A program made the position numbers and the translations under genes. This document shows, in pieces, positions 24,653-33,700 of a DNA stretch of 64,000 nt. This DNA comes from JAEYZM01 sp943372195 (lineage in GTDB: Bacteria; Bacteroidota; Bacteroidia; Sphingobacteriales; Sphingobacteriaceae), in contig CALRXS010000007.1 in the NCBI GenBank assembly GCA_943372195.1, positions 75,075 to 139,074 of the forward strand. Direction: 5' to 3'. The notes under the pieces were generated by a model. The model saw nothing but the letters and a program-made list of their open reading frames with translations, did no database searches and was not told where the DNA came from. Numbering within the stretch: position 1 is the stretch's first letter; every line of letters begins with the position of its first letter.

Positions 24653-26488
24653 TTATTTTATAAAATAACTTGCCAAATCTTCTAAGTTTAATCGAACAAA
24701 AGTACTCTTGTTATTTAATGCTGCTTGCGGTAGTTCACAGGCGAAGAGCTCATCAATTAAATGATTCATCTCATCGGCACTTAAACTCTTACCTTGTTTT
24801 ATCGCCGCTTGCTTAGCCATTGATCGCGCGAGTTGCTCTTTTTGTTCAAATTTATATATCGCTGATTGTTGCTTATAAGTTTCTAATAATCCTAACAACA
24901 ATTGCTCTTCATTTGTTGACTCAATCTCTGCAGGTATACCATGTATCACAAAAGTATTTTTACCAAACTCTTGTACATCGAAACCTAAAGTTTTTAAATC
25001 GGGCAATAACATTTTCGTTAACTCATAGTCTGATGCATTCATGTTAACGCTCTGCGGAAACAAACATTGTTGTATCGCCCCAGCTTGTTGATTTAACATT
25101 TCTAAAAATCGCTCATACAATACGCGCTCATGAGCCGCTTGTTGATCGATTAAGAGAATGCCGTTTTTAATCGGACTTACAATATATCGCTGATGAATTT
25201 GAAAAGTTGATCGCTCTTTAATTTCATGCGCTGAATGTTCTAATTCTTCTCTATGCAAATGTAATTTCTGAGCCTCTTGCTCTGGCTTTGCAATTTCATA
25301 TAATGCTTCCCAACCTACCGCACTGCGTGGTACTGAATTGATGCCGTTCGACCATGAACTTGCTTTGCGCTCTTTGTCGAATGGATTGAATTCAGGATTG
25401 ACAGAAATAGTTGGAATTCGAATTTCGTCGTTACGAGGGTCGAAAGGTTTTAAATTATTGAAAGAACTTTCGGTGTTGAAGTCGATTGTCGGACTTACAT
25501 GATATCTACCCAATGAACGTTTAATAGAAGAACGCATTATAGCGTATACTAATTTTTCATCATCGAATTTTATTTCTGTTTTTGTCGGATGTACGTTCAC
25601 ATCAATATGTTTCGGATCAATTTCTATAAACAAAACATATAAAGGGAAACTATCAGAATTTAATAATTCATCGAATGCATTTGACACCGCATGATTTAAA
25701 TAAGGGTCTTTGATGAATCTTCTGTTCACAAAGAAATATTGTTCACCTCTTGTTTTCTTTGCAAACTGAGGTTTGCCCACATAACCATTGATTTGTATGA
25801 TGTCTGTACTTTCTTCAACAGGTACAATTCTTTCTGTATAATTATTACCAAAGATGGCAGTGATTCTCTGTTTTAAATTACCCACAGGTAAATGAAACAT
25901 TTCAGTACCATCATTATGCAAACTGAAAAATATTTCAGGATGTGCTAATGCTTGACGTTGAAACTCATCGATAATATGTCGTAACTCTACGGGGTTCGAT
26001 TTTAAAAAATTTCTTCGCGCTGGTATATTATAAAATAAATTTTTAACCGTCACTTGTGTGCCATCGGCAGTGCTGCAGGCTTCTATTTTTTTTAATTCGG
26101 ATGCTTCTATCTCAATCAGTGTACCTACGTTTGAATCAGCCTGCTTCGTTTTTAATTCTACTTGAGCAATTGCAGCAATCGATGCCATGGCTTCTCCTCT
26201 AAAGCCCATGGTTCTAATCTCAAAAAGATCTTCGGCCTTACGTAATTTAGAAGTAGCATGTCGCTCAAAGCACATACGTGCATCGGTCTCTGACATCCCC
26301 TTACCATTATCAATCACTTGTATTAAAGTTTTGCCAGCCTCTTTCAATACCAATTTGATTTGACTTGCCCCCGCATCTATAGCGTTTTCAAGCAATTCCT
26401 TTACTGCTGATGCTGGTCGCTGTATTACTTCCCCCGCTGCAATCTGATTAGCTACTGAATCAGGTAATAAATGAATGATATCTGACAT
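24653..26488 (-). CDS. mutL: DNA mismatch repair protein MutL
   Basis: The mismatch-repair linker ATPase, 611 aa. GHKL motifs: ENAIDAGA near 36, DNGKGM near 60, RHATSKL and TMGFRGEAMASIA near 90. KTEIKFDDEK near 310 ends the N-terminal half. The C-terminal dimerisation domain (from ~425) has LLIDQQAAHERVLYE, close to the endonuclease motif DQHA-x2-E-x4-E but with Gln for His, and ends KSTFVRLNLEDLASYF. Whether it keeps nicking activity is open. It is divergent from the GH3 gene and leads the rhomboid/EEP operon. Confidence 0.95.
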   Translation of the reverse strand: MSDIIHLLPDSVANQIAAGEVIQRPASAVKELLENAIDAGASQIKLVLKEAGKTLIQVIDNGKGMSETDARMCFERHATSKLRKAEDLFEIRTMGFRGEAMASIAAIAQVELKTKQADSNVGTLIEIEASELKKIEACSTADGTQVTVKNLFYNIPARRNFLKSNPVELRHIIDEFQRQALAHPEIFFSLHNDGTEMFHLPVGNLKQRITAIFGNNYTERIVPVEESTDIIQINGYVGKPQFAKKTRGEQYFFVNRRFIKDPYLNHAVSNAFDELLNSDSFPLYVLFIEIDPKHIDVNVHPTKTEIKFDDEKLVYAIMRSSIKRSLGRYHVSPTIDFNTESSFNNLKPFDPRNDEIRIPTISVNPEFNPFDKERKASSWSNGINSVPRSAVGWEALYEIAKPEQEAQKLHLHREELEHSAHEIKERSTFQIHQRYIVSPIKNGILLIDQQAAHERVLYERFLEMLNQQAGAIQQCLFPQSVNMNASDYELTKMLLPDLKTLGFDVQEFGKNTFVIHGIPAEIESTNEEQLLLGLLETYKQQSAIYKFEQKEQLARSMAKQAAIKQGKSLSADEMNHLIDELFACELPQAALNNKSTFVRLNLEDLASYFIK

Positions 26489-26545
26489 GTTATTCTTTAC
26501 AAGCTTGTGGAGAAATTTTAAGTTCTCTGTTCTTGTTTGATTTAT

Positions 26546-26553
26546 TAGTTTTG
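26546..26553 (+). promoter_or_regulatory. Candidate -7 element for the GH3 gene
   Basis: TAGTTTTG fits TAnnTTTG and would start transcription about 40 bases before ATG 26601. There is no TTTG exactly 19 bases upstream; a TTTG lies only six bases before the box. Confidence 0.35.
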
Positions 26554-26600
26554 CGAATATTTATAATATTACAAATTTACATTTTTTTCGGGCAGAAGAC

Positions 26601-29501
26601 ATGAGGAAATCGATATTCAGCTTACTCTTTTTATACATTTTATCCACATCTTATATACATTCGCAAGGGCTTGATACTGTGGGCGCTACACGCTGGGCCG
26701 ACTCTCTTTTGAGACAGATGAACAAAGAAGAAAAAATCGGACAGTTATTCATGGTGGCGGCTTATTCAAATCGCGACAGTTCTCATATCAAGGAGATTAG
26801 CAAGCTGATTAAAGATTATAATATCGGCGGATTATGCTTTTTTCAGGGTGGTCCTTCGCGTCAAGCAGGTCAAACCAACTATTACCAATCGATTTCTAGA
26901 ATTCCACTTTTAGTATCAATCGATGCCGAATGGGGCTTATCGATGCGCCTCGATTCTGTGGTGCGTTACCCGAAACAAATGACTATGGGTGCAATTTCTG
27001 ATAATCAATTAATCTATGATTTCGGTAAAGAAACTGCTCGTCAATTGAAAAGGGTAGGTGCTCATTTGAATTTCGCTCCTGTAGTGGATGTTAATAATAA
27101 TCCGAAGAACCCCGTAATCAACGATCGTTCTTTCGGTGAAGATAAATACAAAGTAGCAGCGAAAGGCATTGAGTACATGCGCGGCATGCAAGACAATGGA
27201 GTGATGGCGAATGCTAAACATTTTCCTGGTCATGGTAATACCGATAAAGATTCACATTTAACATTGCCAACTTTAAATAGAACTGTACCTCAGCTAGACT
27301 CTATTGAATTATACCCATTCAGAGAATTAATGAGCAGAGGAATTGTGAGTGTGATGGTCGGTCATTTGAATGTACCATCCCTCGATAGTACTAAAAATAC
27401 GGCATCGAGTATTTCGAAAAATGTAGTGACGAAATTATTGAAAGAAGATTTAGGATATACAGGCTTAGTTGTTACCGATGCATTGAACATGAAAGGGGTG
27501 AGTAGTTTTTATGCACCCGGTGTTGTAGATGCGAAAGCATTAATTGCTGGTAACGATATGTTATTGTTTACTGAAAATGTACCGAATGCAATTAACGAAA
27601 TTAAGAAGGCTGTCGACAGCGGATTGATTTCAATGACAGAGATAGAACATAGAGTGAAGAAAATTTTGATTGCGAAATATTCTGTCGGATTAAATAAATA
27701 TCAGCCTGTTTCTTTGTCGGGTATTTACGAAGACCTAAACTCCAACGAAGCAAAATTAGTTAGCATGAAACTTTACGAACATGCGATGACTCTTTTAGCG
27801 AATCGGAATAACTTAATACCATTTAAAAATTTAGAAGAAAGAAATTTCGCAGCGATAAGCATTGGTGCAGATCTAGACAATAGCTTTTTGCAGATGTGTA
27901 GAAACTATGCAAACATTAATGCTTTCGCTTTAAAGAAAGATGCATCGTTGAATGATTTTGATTTCTTAGCAAAGAACTTAGAGCAATACAATACCATCAT
28001 TGTAGCGTTACATGATATGTCTAGAAATGAATCTAAAAATTATTCTATCTCTAAACAATCAATCGATTTTCTAAATCATATTAGTAAATATAAAAATGTT
28101 GTATTAGTAGTTTTCGGTAATGCATATAGCTTACGAAATTTCGATAATCAAGCACCAATTTTATTGGCGTATGAAGAGAACGATTTCACACGTAGTATTG
28201 CTGCTCAAACTTTATTCGGAGGGATAGCAGCGAAAGGCACTTTACCTGTAACAGCATCTCAAACATTTAAAAATGGCGACGGATTTATGGTGGATGCGCC
28301 GATAAGATTTAAGTACACATTACCAGAAGAGGCCGGACTTTGCTCTTCATGTTTAGCGAGAATAGACAATATTGTAAATAGTGCAATCATGCAAAATGCA
28401 ATGCCTGGTTGTCAAATTGTAATTGCGAAAGATGGAAAAGTAGTTTATCAAAAATCATACGGTAATCATTCATACGATAAAAAAGAAATAGTTAAGAATA
28501 CTGACTTATACGATATCGCATCATTAACTAAAATTATGGCTACTAATTTAGCGGTAATGAAAATGTACGATGATGGTAAATTAGATATAAAGAAAAGACT
28601 ATCTTACTATTTACATTATACTCGCAAACACCCAGTGCGTAAGCATTTGATGATTTCAGATTTATTATTACACCGCTCTGGCTTTGTGCCATTTATTCCT
28701 TTCTACAAAGAGTCACTAACACAAAACGATGGTGAACCTAATTACTCAAGTGATTCAACTGCATTTTATTCAATTAAGGTAGCAGATAAAATGTATTTAC
28801 GACACGATTATCCTGAATTGATGCGTACTAAAATGTTGAACTCTGAGATAAAAGAAATGGGTAAATATGTTTACTCTGATATTAATTTTTATTTCTTAAA
28901 AGACATCGTAGAACATCAATATAAAAAAGGTATCGATCAAATTACTCGAGAGAAATTCTATTCACCATTAGGTTTATCAACGATGACTTATCAACCATTG
29001 AAAAAATTCACTGCAAATAGAATAACACCCACTGAAAACGATACCATATTTAGAAAACAATTACTAGACGGTTATGTGCATGATCAAGGAGCAGCGATGT
29101 TGGGTGGGGTAGCAGGTCACGCCGGATTATTCTCTAATGCGAACGATGTTGCAATCGTCATGCAGATGCTTTTAAACAATGGAACATATGGAGGTCAAAC
29201 ATATTTCAAACCAAGTACTGTTAAAAAATTCACTGCAAAACAAATGGAAGGTAATCGCCGCGGATTAGGCTTCGACAAACCCGATGCTGATCCTAAGAAA
29301 AGTCCGACTTGCGCCTCTGCAAGCCTAAACACCTTCGGACACACAGGCTTCACTGGTACCGCAGCATGGGCTGATCCGAATACAGGCTTAGTCTACGTAT
29401 TCTTATCGAACCGTATAAACCCTTCTGCAGAAAACAAGAAATTAATTGAGCTGAATGTGAGAACGGAAGTTCAGCAGGTGATATATGAAGCGATAAAATA
29501 A
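26601..29501 (+). CDS. Exported GH3 N-acetylhexosaminidase fused to a beta-lactamase domain
   Basis: A 966-aa two-enzyme protein with a signal peptide (IFSLLFLYILSTSYIHSQ). Residues ~30-340 form a GH3 barrel of NagZ type: NAKHFPGHGNTDKDSH near 204 is the His-Asp catalytic loop, and D292 in VVTDALNMKG is the probable nucleophile. A GH3 C-domain follows to ~570. Residues ~590-960 are a class C beta-lactamase/serine hydrolase domain with SLTK (Ser ~640), YSD and HTG motifs. A cell-wall role is likely, with GlcNAc removal coupled to a peptide or ester hydrolase. Unlike cytosolic NagZ this one is exported. It stands alone. Confidence 0.92.
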   Translation: MRKSIFSLLFLYILSTSYIHSQGLDTVGATRWADSLLRQMNKEEKIGQLFMVAAYSNRDSSHIKEISKLIKDYNIGGLCFFQGGPSRQAGQTNYYQSISRIPLLVSIDAEWGLSMRLDSVVRYPKQMTMGAISDNQLIYDFGKETARQLKRVGAHLNFAPVVDVNNNPKNPVINDRSFGEDKYKVAAKGIEYMRGMQDNGVMANAKHFPGHGNTDKDSHLTLPTLNRTVPQLDSIELYPFRELMSRGIVSVMVGHLNVPSLDSTKNTASSISKNVVTKLLKEDLGYTGLVVTDALNMKGVSSFYAPGVVDAKALIAGNDMLLFTENVPNAINEIKKAVDSGLISMTEIEHRVKKILIAKYSVGLNKYQPVSLSGIYEDLNSNEAKLVSMKLYEHAMTLLANRNNLIPFKNLEERNFAAISIGADLDNSFLQMCRNYANINAFALKKDASLNDFDFLAKNLEQYNTIIVALHDMSRNESKNYSISKQSIDFLNHISKYKNVVLVVFGNAYSLRNFDNQAPILLAYEENDFTRSIAAQTLFGGIAAKGTLPVTASQTFKNGDGFMVDAPIRFKYTLPEEAGLCSSCLARIDNIVNSAIMQNAMPGCQIVIAKDGKVVYQKSYGNHSYDKKEIVKNTDLYDIASLTKIMATNLAVMKMYDDGKLDIKKRLSYYLHYTRKHPVRKHLMISDLLLHRSGFVPFIPFYKESLTQNDGEPNYSSDSTAFYSIKVADKMYLRHDYPELMRTKMLNSEIKEMGKYVYSDINFYFLKDIVEHQYKKGIDQITREKFYSPLGLSTMTYQPLKKFTANRITPTENDTIFRKQLLDGYVHDQGAAMLGGVAGHAGLFSNANDVAIVMQMLLNNGTYGGQTYFKPSTVKKFTAKQMEGNRRGLGFDKPDADPKKSPTCASASLNTFGHTGFTGTAAWADPNTGLVYVFLSNRINPSAENKKLIELNVRTEVQQVIYEAIK

Positions 29502-29502
29502 T

Positions 29503-29544
29503 GTAGAATGTAAAATGTAGAATGTAAAATGTAGGGTGTAATAT
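29503..29544. repeat. 7-bp tandem array, GTAGAAT/GTAAAAT type
   Basis: Six units: GTAGAAT and GTAAAAT alternate twice, then GTAGGGT and GTAATAT. It begins two bases after the stop of the GH3 gene and faces the mirror array at 29558-29592 across ~13 bases, so together they can fold into a long hairpin. Confidence 0.85.
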
Positions 29545-29557
29545 GAGATTGAATTTA

Positions 29558-29592
29558 ATTCTACATCCTACATCTTACATCCTACATTTTGT
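29558..29592. repeat. 7-bp tandem array, ATCCTAC type
   Basis: Units ATTCTAC, ATCCTAC, ATCTTAC, ATCCTAC and a degenerate ATTTTGT. On the minus strand it encodes the last residues (KM) and the TAG stop of the 57-aa gene. It is the inverted partner of 29503-29544. Confidence 0.85.
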
Positions 29593-29755
29593 ATTTCAAA
29601 CGCCATTTATTAAACAAAAACTTCTTCGCGTGATCAAAACTCTTCGCGCCCATCTCTTCATACTCAGATTTGAGTTTCAATAACAATTCAGGCTCCTCTT
29701 TTTCAAAGAGAATTAAATTGATTTTTTTCTTATTAAAAAATTCTTCGAAACTCAT
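29582..29755 (-). CDS. Small conserved Bacteroidota protein, 57 aa
   Basis: ATG 29755 to TAG 29582, soluble and highly charged: MSFEEFFNKKKINLILFEKE, then a helical segment and MGAKSFDHAKKFLFNKWRLKY. The pattern F-x-x-KK near the start and G-x-K-S-F-x-x-x-K-x-F-x-F-N-x-x-R near the end is one I have seen in short hypothetical proteins of many Bacteroidota. No function is known to me. Both ends lie inside 7-bp arrays: the start codon overlaps the one at 29754-29784 and the stop overlaps 29558-29592. Confidence 0.75.
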   Translation of the reverse strand: MSFEEFFNKKKINLILFEKEEPELLLKLKSEYEEMGAKSFDHAKKFLFNKWRLKYKM

Positions 29756-29784
29756 CTTACATCTTACATTCTACATCCTACATT
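29754..29784. repeat. 7-bp tandem array, ATCTTAC type
   Basis: Two ATCTTAC units, then ATTCTAC and ATCCTAC. It fills the gap between the threonine dehydrogenase stop (29787) and the 57-aa gene, whose ATG is built from its last unit. It is the same unit family as 29558-29592. Confidence 0.85.
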
Positions 29785-29786
29785 GA

Positions 29787-30728
29787 TCATTTCAGATTCT
29801 GAATTATATCCAAAGTTAAGCCTGCTGTATCAAACTCATTCCTCCATCCCCAATCTTTTCTTGCATACGAATCATCGATGCTCTTAGGCCATGAGTCTGC
29901 AATTGCTTGACGTGGATCTGTATCTACGTATGAGATTGTAAAATCTGGAATATGTTTTTTAATCTCAGCTGTTAAACTTTCTGGAGTGAACGACATTGCT
30001 GATACGTTATAACTTGATCTAATTTTCACATCTGAAGCATTTGCATCCATAATACCAATCGTTGCTTTAATAGCATCGCTCATATGCATCATTGGTAATT
30101 CAGTTTGAGCTGATAAGAAACATTCATATTTCTTATTCTTCAATGCTTCATGGAAAATATGTACAGCATAATCAGTAGTACCACCACCTGGTGCCGACTT
30201 CCATCCGATTAATCCAGGGTAACGTAAACTGCGCACATCTAATCCGTATTTCAAGAAATAATATTCGCACCAACGCTCACCTGCTAATTTACTAATACCG
30301 TAAATGGTATTAGGGTCCATCACACAGTATTGAGGTGTGTTTTGTTTGGGCGAATTCGGACCGAATACTGCAATCGAGCTAGGCCAATACACTTTCTTTA
30401 CATCATATGATAGAGCGAAGTCTAAAACATTTATTAAGCCTTCCATATTCAATTCCCAAGCCTTCTTCGGCTTTTGTTCGCCCACTGCCGAAAGCAATGC
30501 TGCTAATAAATATATCTGTGTTGGCTTATACTTCTCAAAAATCGCTTGTAATCCAGCTTTGTCTAAAACATCTGATATCTCAAATGGTCCGCCGTTTAAT
30601 ATATCATAACTCGGCTCCTTAATATCTGTAGCAACTACATTGCTACCACCGTGTATCTTTCTTAACTCATTAACTAACTCGGTCCCAATTTGTCCGTTCG
30701 AACCTATTACTATAATCGTTTCTTTCAT
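29787..30728 (-). CDS. SDR-type NAD-dependent epimerase, probably L-threonine 3-dehydrogenase
   Basis: A 313-aa extended SDR protein. The Rossmann motif is VIGSNGQIGTELVNEL (GxxGxxG) at residues 7-22. The catalytic Tyr-Lys pair is in TIYGISKLAGERW near 142. The rest (SLRYPGLIGWKSAPGGGTTDYAV, and a C-terminus with RQAIADSWPKSIDDSYARKDWGW) fits the short-chain L-threonine 3-dehydrogenases of Bacteroidota, which oxidise threonine to 2-amino-3-ketobutyrate. The partner ligase (kbl) is not here, so a sugar epimerase role cannot be excluded. Confidence 0.85.
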   Translation of the reverse strand: MKETIIVIGSNGQIGTELVNELRKIHGGSNVVATDIKEPSYDILNGGPFEISDVLDKAGLQAIFEKYKPTQIYLLAALLSAVGEQKPKKAWELNMEGLINVLDFALSYDVKKVYWPSSIAVFGPNSPKQNTPQYCVMDPNTIYGISKLAGERWCEYYFLKYGLDVRSLRYPGLIGWKSAPGGGTTDYAVHIFHEALKNKKYECFLSAQTELPMMHMSDAIKATIGIMDANASDVKIRSSYNVSAMSFTPESLTAEIKKHIPDFTISYVDTDPRQAIADSWPKSIDDSYARKDWGWRNEFDTAGLTLDIIQNLK

Positions 30729-30755
30729 TTGCTTGTGTTAATTAGGCAAATGTAA

Positions 30756-33700
30756 TTAATTATCATCAACGATAAATGGTAATTTGTATTTCTTATAACT
30801 GCCTGAATCTGAAATACCTTCAATGAATATTAAATATAATCCGTTTTGAATCTTCACATTATTCTGGCTCAAATCCCAAGTTAATATACCCTCATTACTT
30901 ATGCTGTACTCATTAAAGATGTTCGCTATAAATCTCCCTTGTTGATCAAATACATTTATTCGAACTATCATCGAGGTGTTTTTTAAATGATAGTTGAGTT
31001 CGAGTAGGTCTGAGTAGCCATCGGCGTTCGGACTTATCAATTTTTTACTTAGATAAAATTCATCATTTAGGTCTAGCATTTTGTATGAGTTTTGGGAGTT
31101 GAGAACACCCGGACTTCCCTTACCAATGTCGTCGCTGGCACTCGCCCAATTTTCAGCAACTAATCCTTCGATATCAAATCTCCTTCTCTCTAATGACCTT
31201 CCATCAATATCTTCTAGCCAACTCAAATGCATATTCTCTGAATAATTCATTTGATCTAATGTCTTACCTGTTTCATCTAACAAATAAACATTCCCTTCCT
31301 TGTCACTCATCTTTATAAGTTTATTGATTTCAATTATATTCTCTTTATTTTTCGTTCTATAATTCATTTCTACCGATTGTTTATCTTCAGTTAATACCAC
31401 ATATTCATACGGCATTAGAAAATAATTAGTGCTGATTATAATTACACTATCAACAATACTATTATTAATATCTCTCGTTTGAAATTTAAATCCTTTTAAA
31501 TTAATTGCTTTCTCTGAATTATTATATAACTCAATAAAATCAGTACTTCCAGCATATGAGTTAAATAATACTTCGTTAATGATTAATTGCTGATATTCTT
31601 TCTCTATATTTTTTTGAATGTATACTGTAGTATCAAAATTTATATCAAAACATGTTTTGATTGACAATTCTAATTTCAATAATTCATCACTCAGGTCTGG
31701 TGATAAATCTATATTGATAGTTTTATCATTTGTTGAATATGATAAAATATACTCCGGATGATTACCATTAATTTTAATTGATTCGATATTTTGATTAAGT
31801 TGAATTCTATACGTGTTCTCTACTATTGTTTCTGATATTATTTCTGGCTTAAGTTTATTCTGATCAATTGTGAAAGAGTTTTTGAATCCCGGACTTCCAG
31901 CTACATTGTTTAAAGCATTTCCCCATAAGACTTCTGATTTGCATCTATAATTATTCGGTGATAATTCTAATGCGTATCCACCTAGTCTATTGTCTTCATG
32001 CCATTGATTTATACTATAGAAAACAGAATCTAATATTTTACCTTCTACTTCACTTAAATAAATACTATCTGCAGAATTATTCAAACTTGGCATATCACTT
32101 ATAAATAGTACATTCTCATAATCAAGCCATTTTTCTTGGTTAATAATATCTGTCAAGATTAAGTATCCATTTCTTTCGATGCTATCGATGTGAAATTCAG
32201 CAGAATTTCTGTTGTCAGAAATTAGTAATTGCAAGTCGTATTTTTTATCACCCTTGTTGTGGATCTCAATGTATTCAGCCTCGGGTAATCCAGTACTCGG
32301 ACTAGGGTCAACCATTAATTCAGAGATGATGATTTCGTCATTTTCACTTTGCTCTCTAATTTCAAGTTTGTAGTAAACGTTCGTATCATTTCTTCCACAA
32401 TAGCTTAAAGAATGACATACTACCTGATAAGTTCCTGTTGGAATAGCTGTACTGAAAAACATTTTCGCTGATTTCGAAAATGGTGAGCTCACTTGAACAG
32501 AATCTGGGAAGTATAAGTTCTGTTTATTTGCTACAAAATAAAATTGAGCTGGATTTATACCAGTACCGATGAATGATTTATTGAACTTTATTTCAAATAT
32601 TTTATCATTAGTATTTTTAATGGAGTTTACTTTTAAATCAATTAAATCTGAATATAAGTTTATAATACTGTTTTCATTTCCCGGAGTGCCACCTAACTGA
32701 TCTTTACTTGAATTCCAATTAGTGCTAGCATTGCATTTCGAAAAAGGATCTATTTGTTCTAAACTCCATCCTCCATTTTTCTTATATATTTCATCATGCC
32801 AATTCACGTCATAAACTAGCTCATTTACAATCGTACCCTTGTGATTAACTAGGCTTAATTTAGCACTTGTATTAGATAAGGTTGGGAAACTTACAATTCC
32901 AATCGTATTCCCAAATTCCATAAATGTTAAAGTATCTTTTACATGACATATAATATAGTACTCATTTGCTAATAGCCTTCTATTGGGTATCATATAATCT
33001 GTATTATTATATTTTAATTTCCAATTCACAATTTCTAAATCATAACTATTATGGTTGTATATCTCAATATATTCTAAGTTCGGTAGAGCAACTTGTGGAT
33101 TAGGATCAATCATTATTTCAGTTATACTGATAGTACTAGTATCGTCTATATTAATTTGTCGAATAGTTAAATAGTTTTCCTCTAAATAAACACCATCACA
33201 AGTTGGAATATTGCCTACATTCATTTTGTAATTACGATTTCTCAAGAATTTATAATCATATTTCAATTCTAGTTCTTGATGATTATCGTTTACCCACTTT
33301 ATTTCTTTGGCAAATACATTTAATCCATTCAACTTGTATTTTAAATTGTGTATAGCAATCGCTGTATCAGGAATATGACTAAACTGTATTTGTATTGTAC
33401 TATCATTCTTCATGATCACATGATTGATTTTAAATATTTTATTTTGATGTGTCTCTATCCAATATGAATTTTTTTGTCCAGGAGTACCTCCCATCTGCGA
33501 AGCACTCGCCATCCAATTATAAAATGCTGTACATTGATTAGTATAATCAACTCTCTCTAGAGAATAACCACCATCTTTTTTTAATCCATCTTTATACCAA
33601 TTAATATCATATCGCACATTGTCTATTGTTGTATTTTTTGAATTTTTAAGTACTAATGAATCACTTAAATTATTCAAACTTGGCCAAGTACTTAGTCCGA

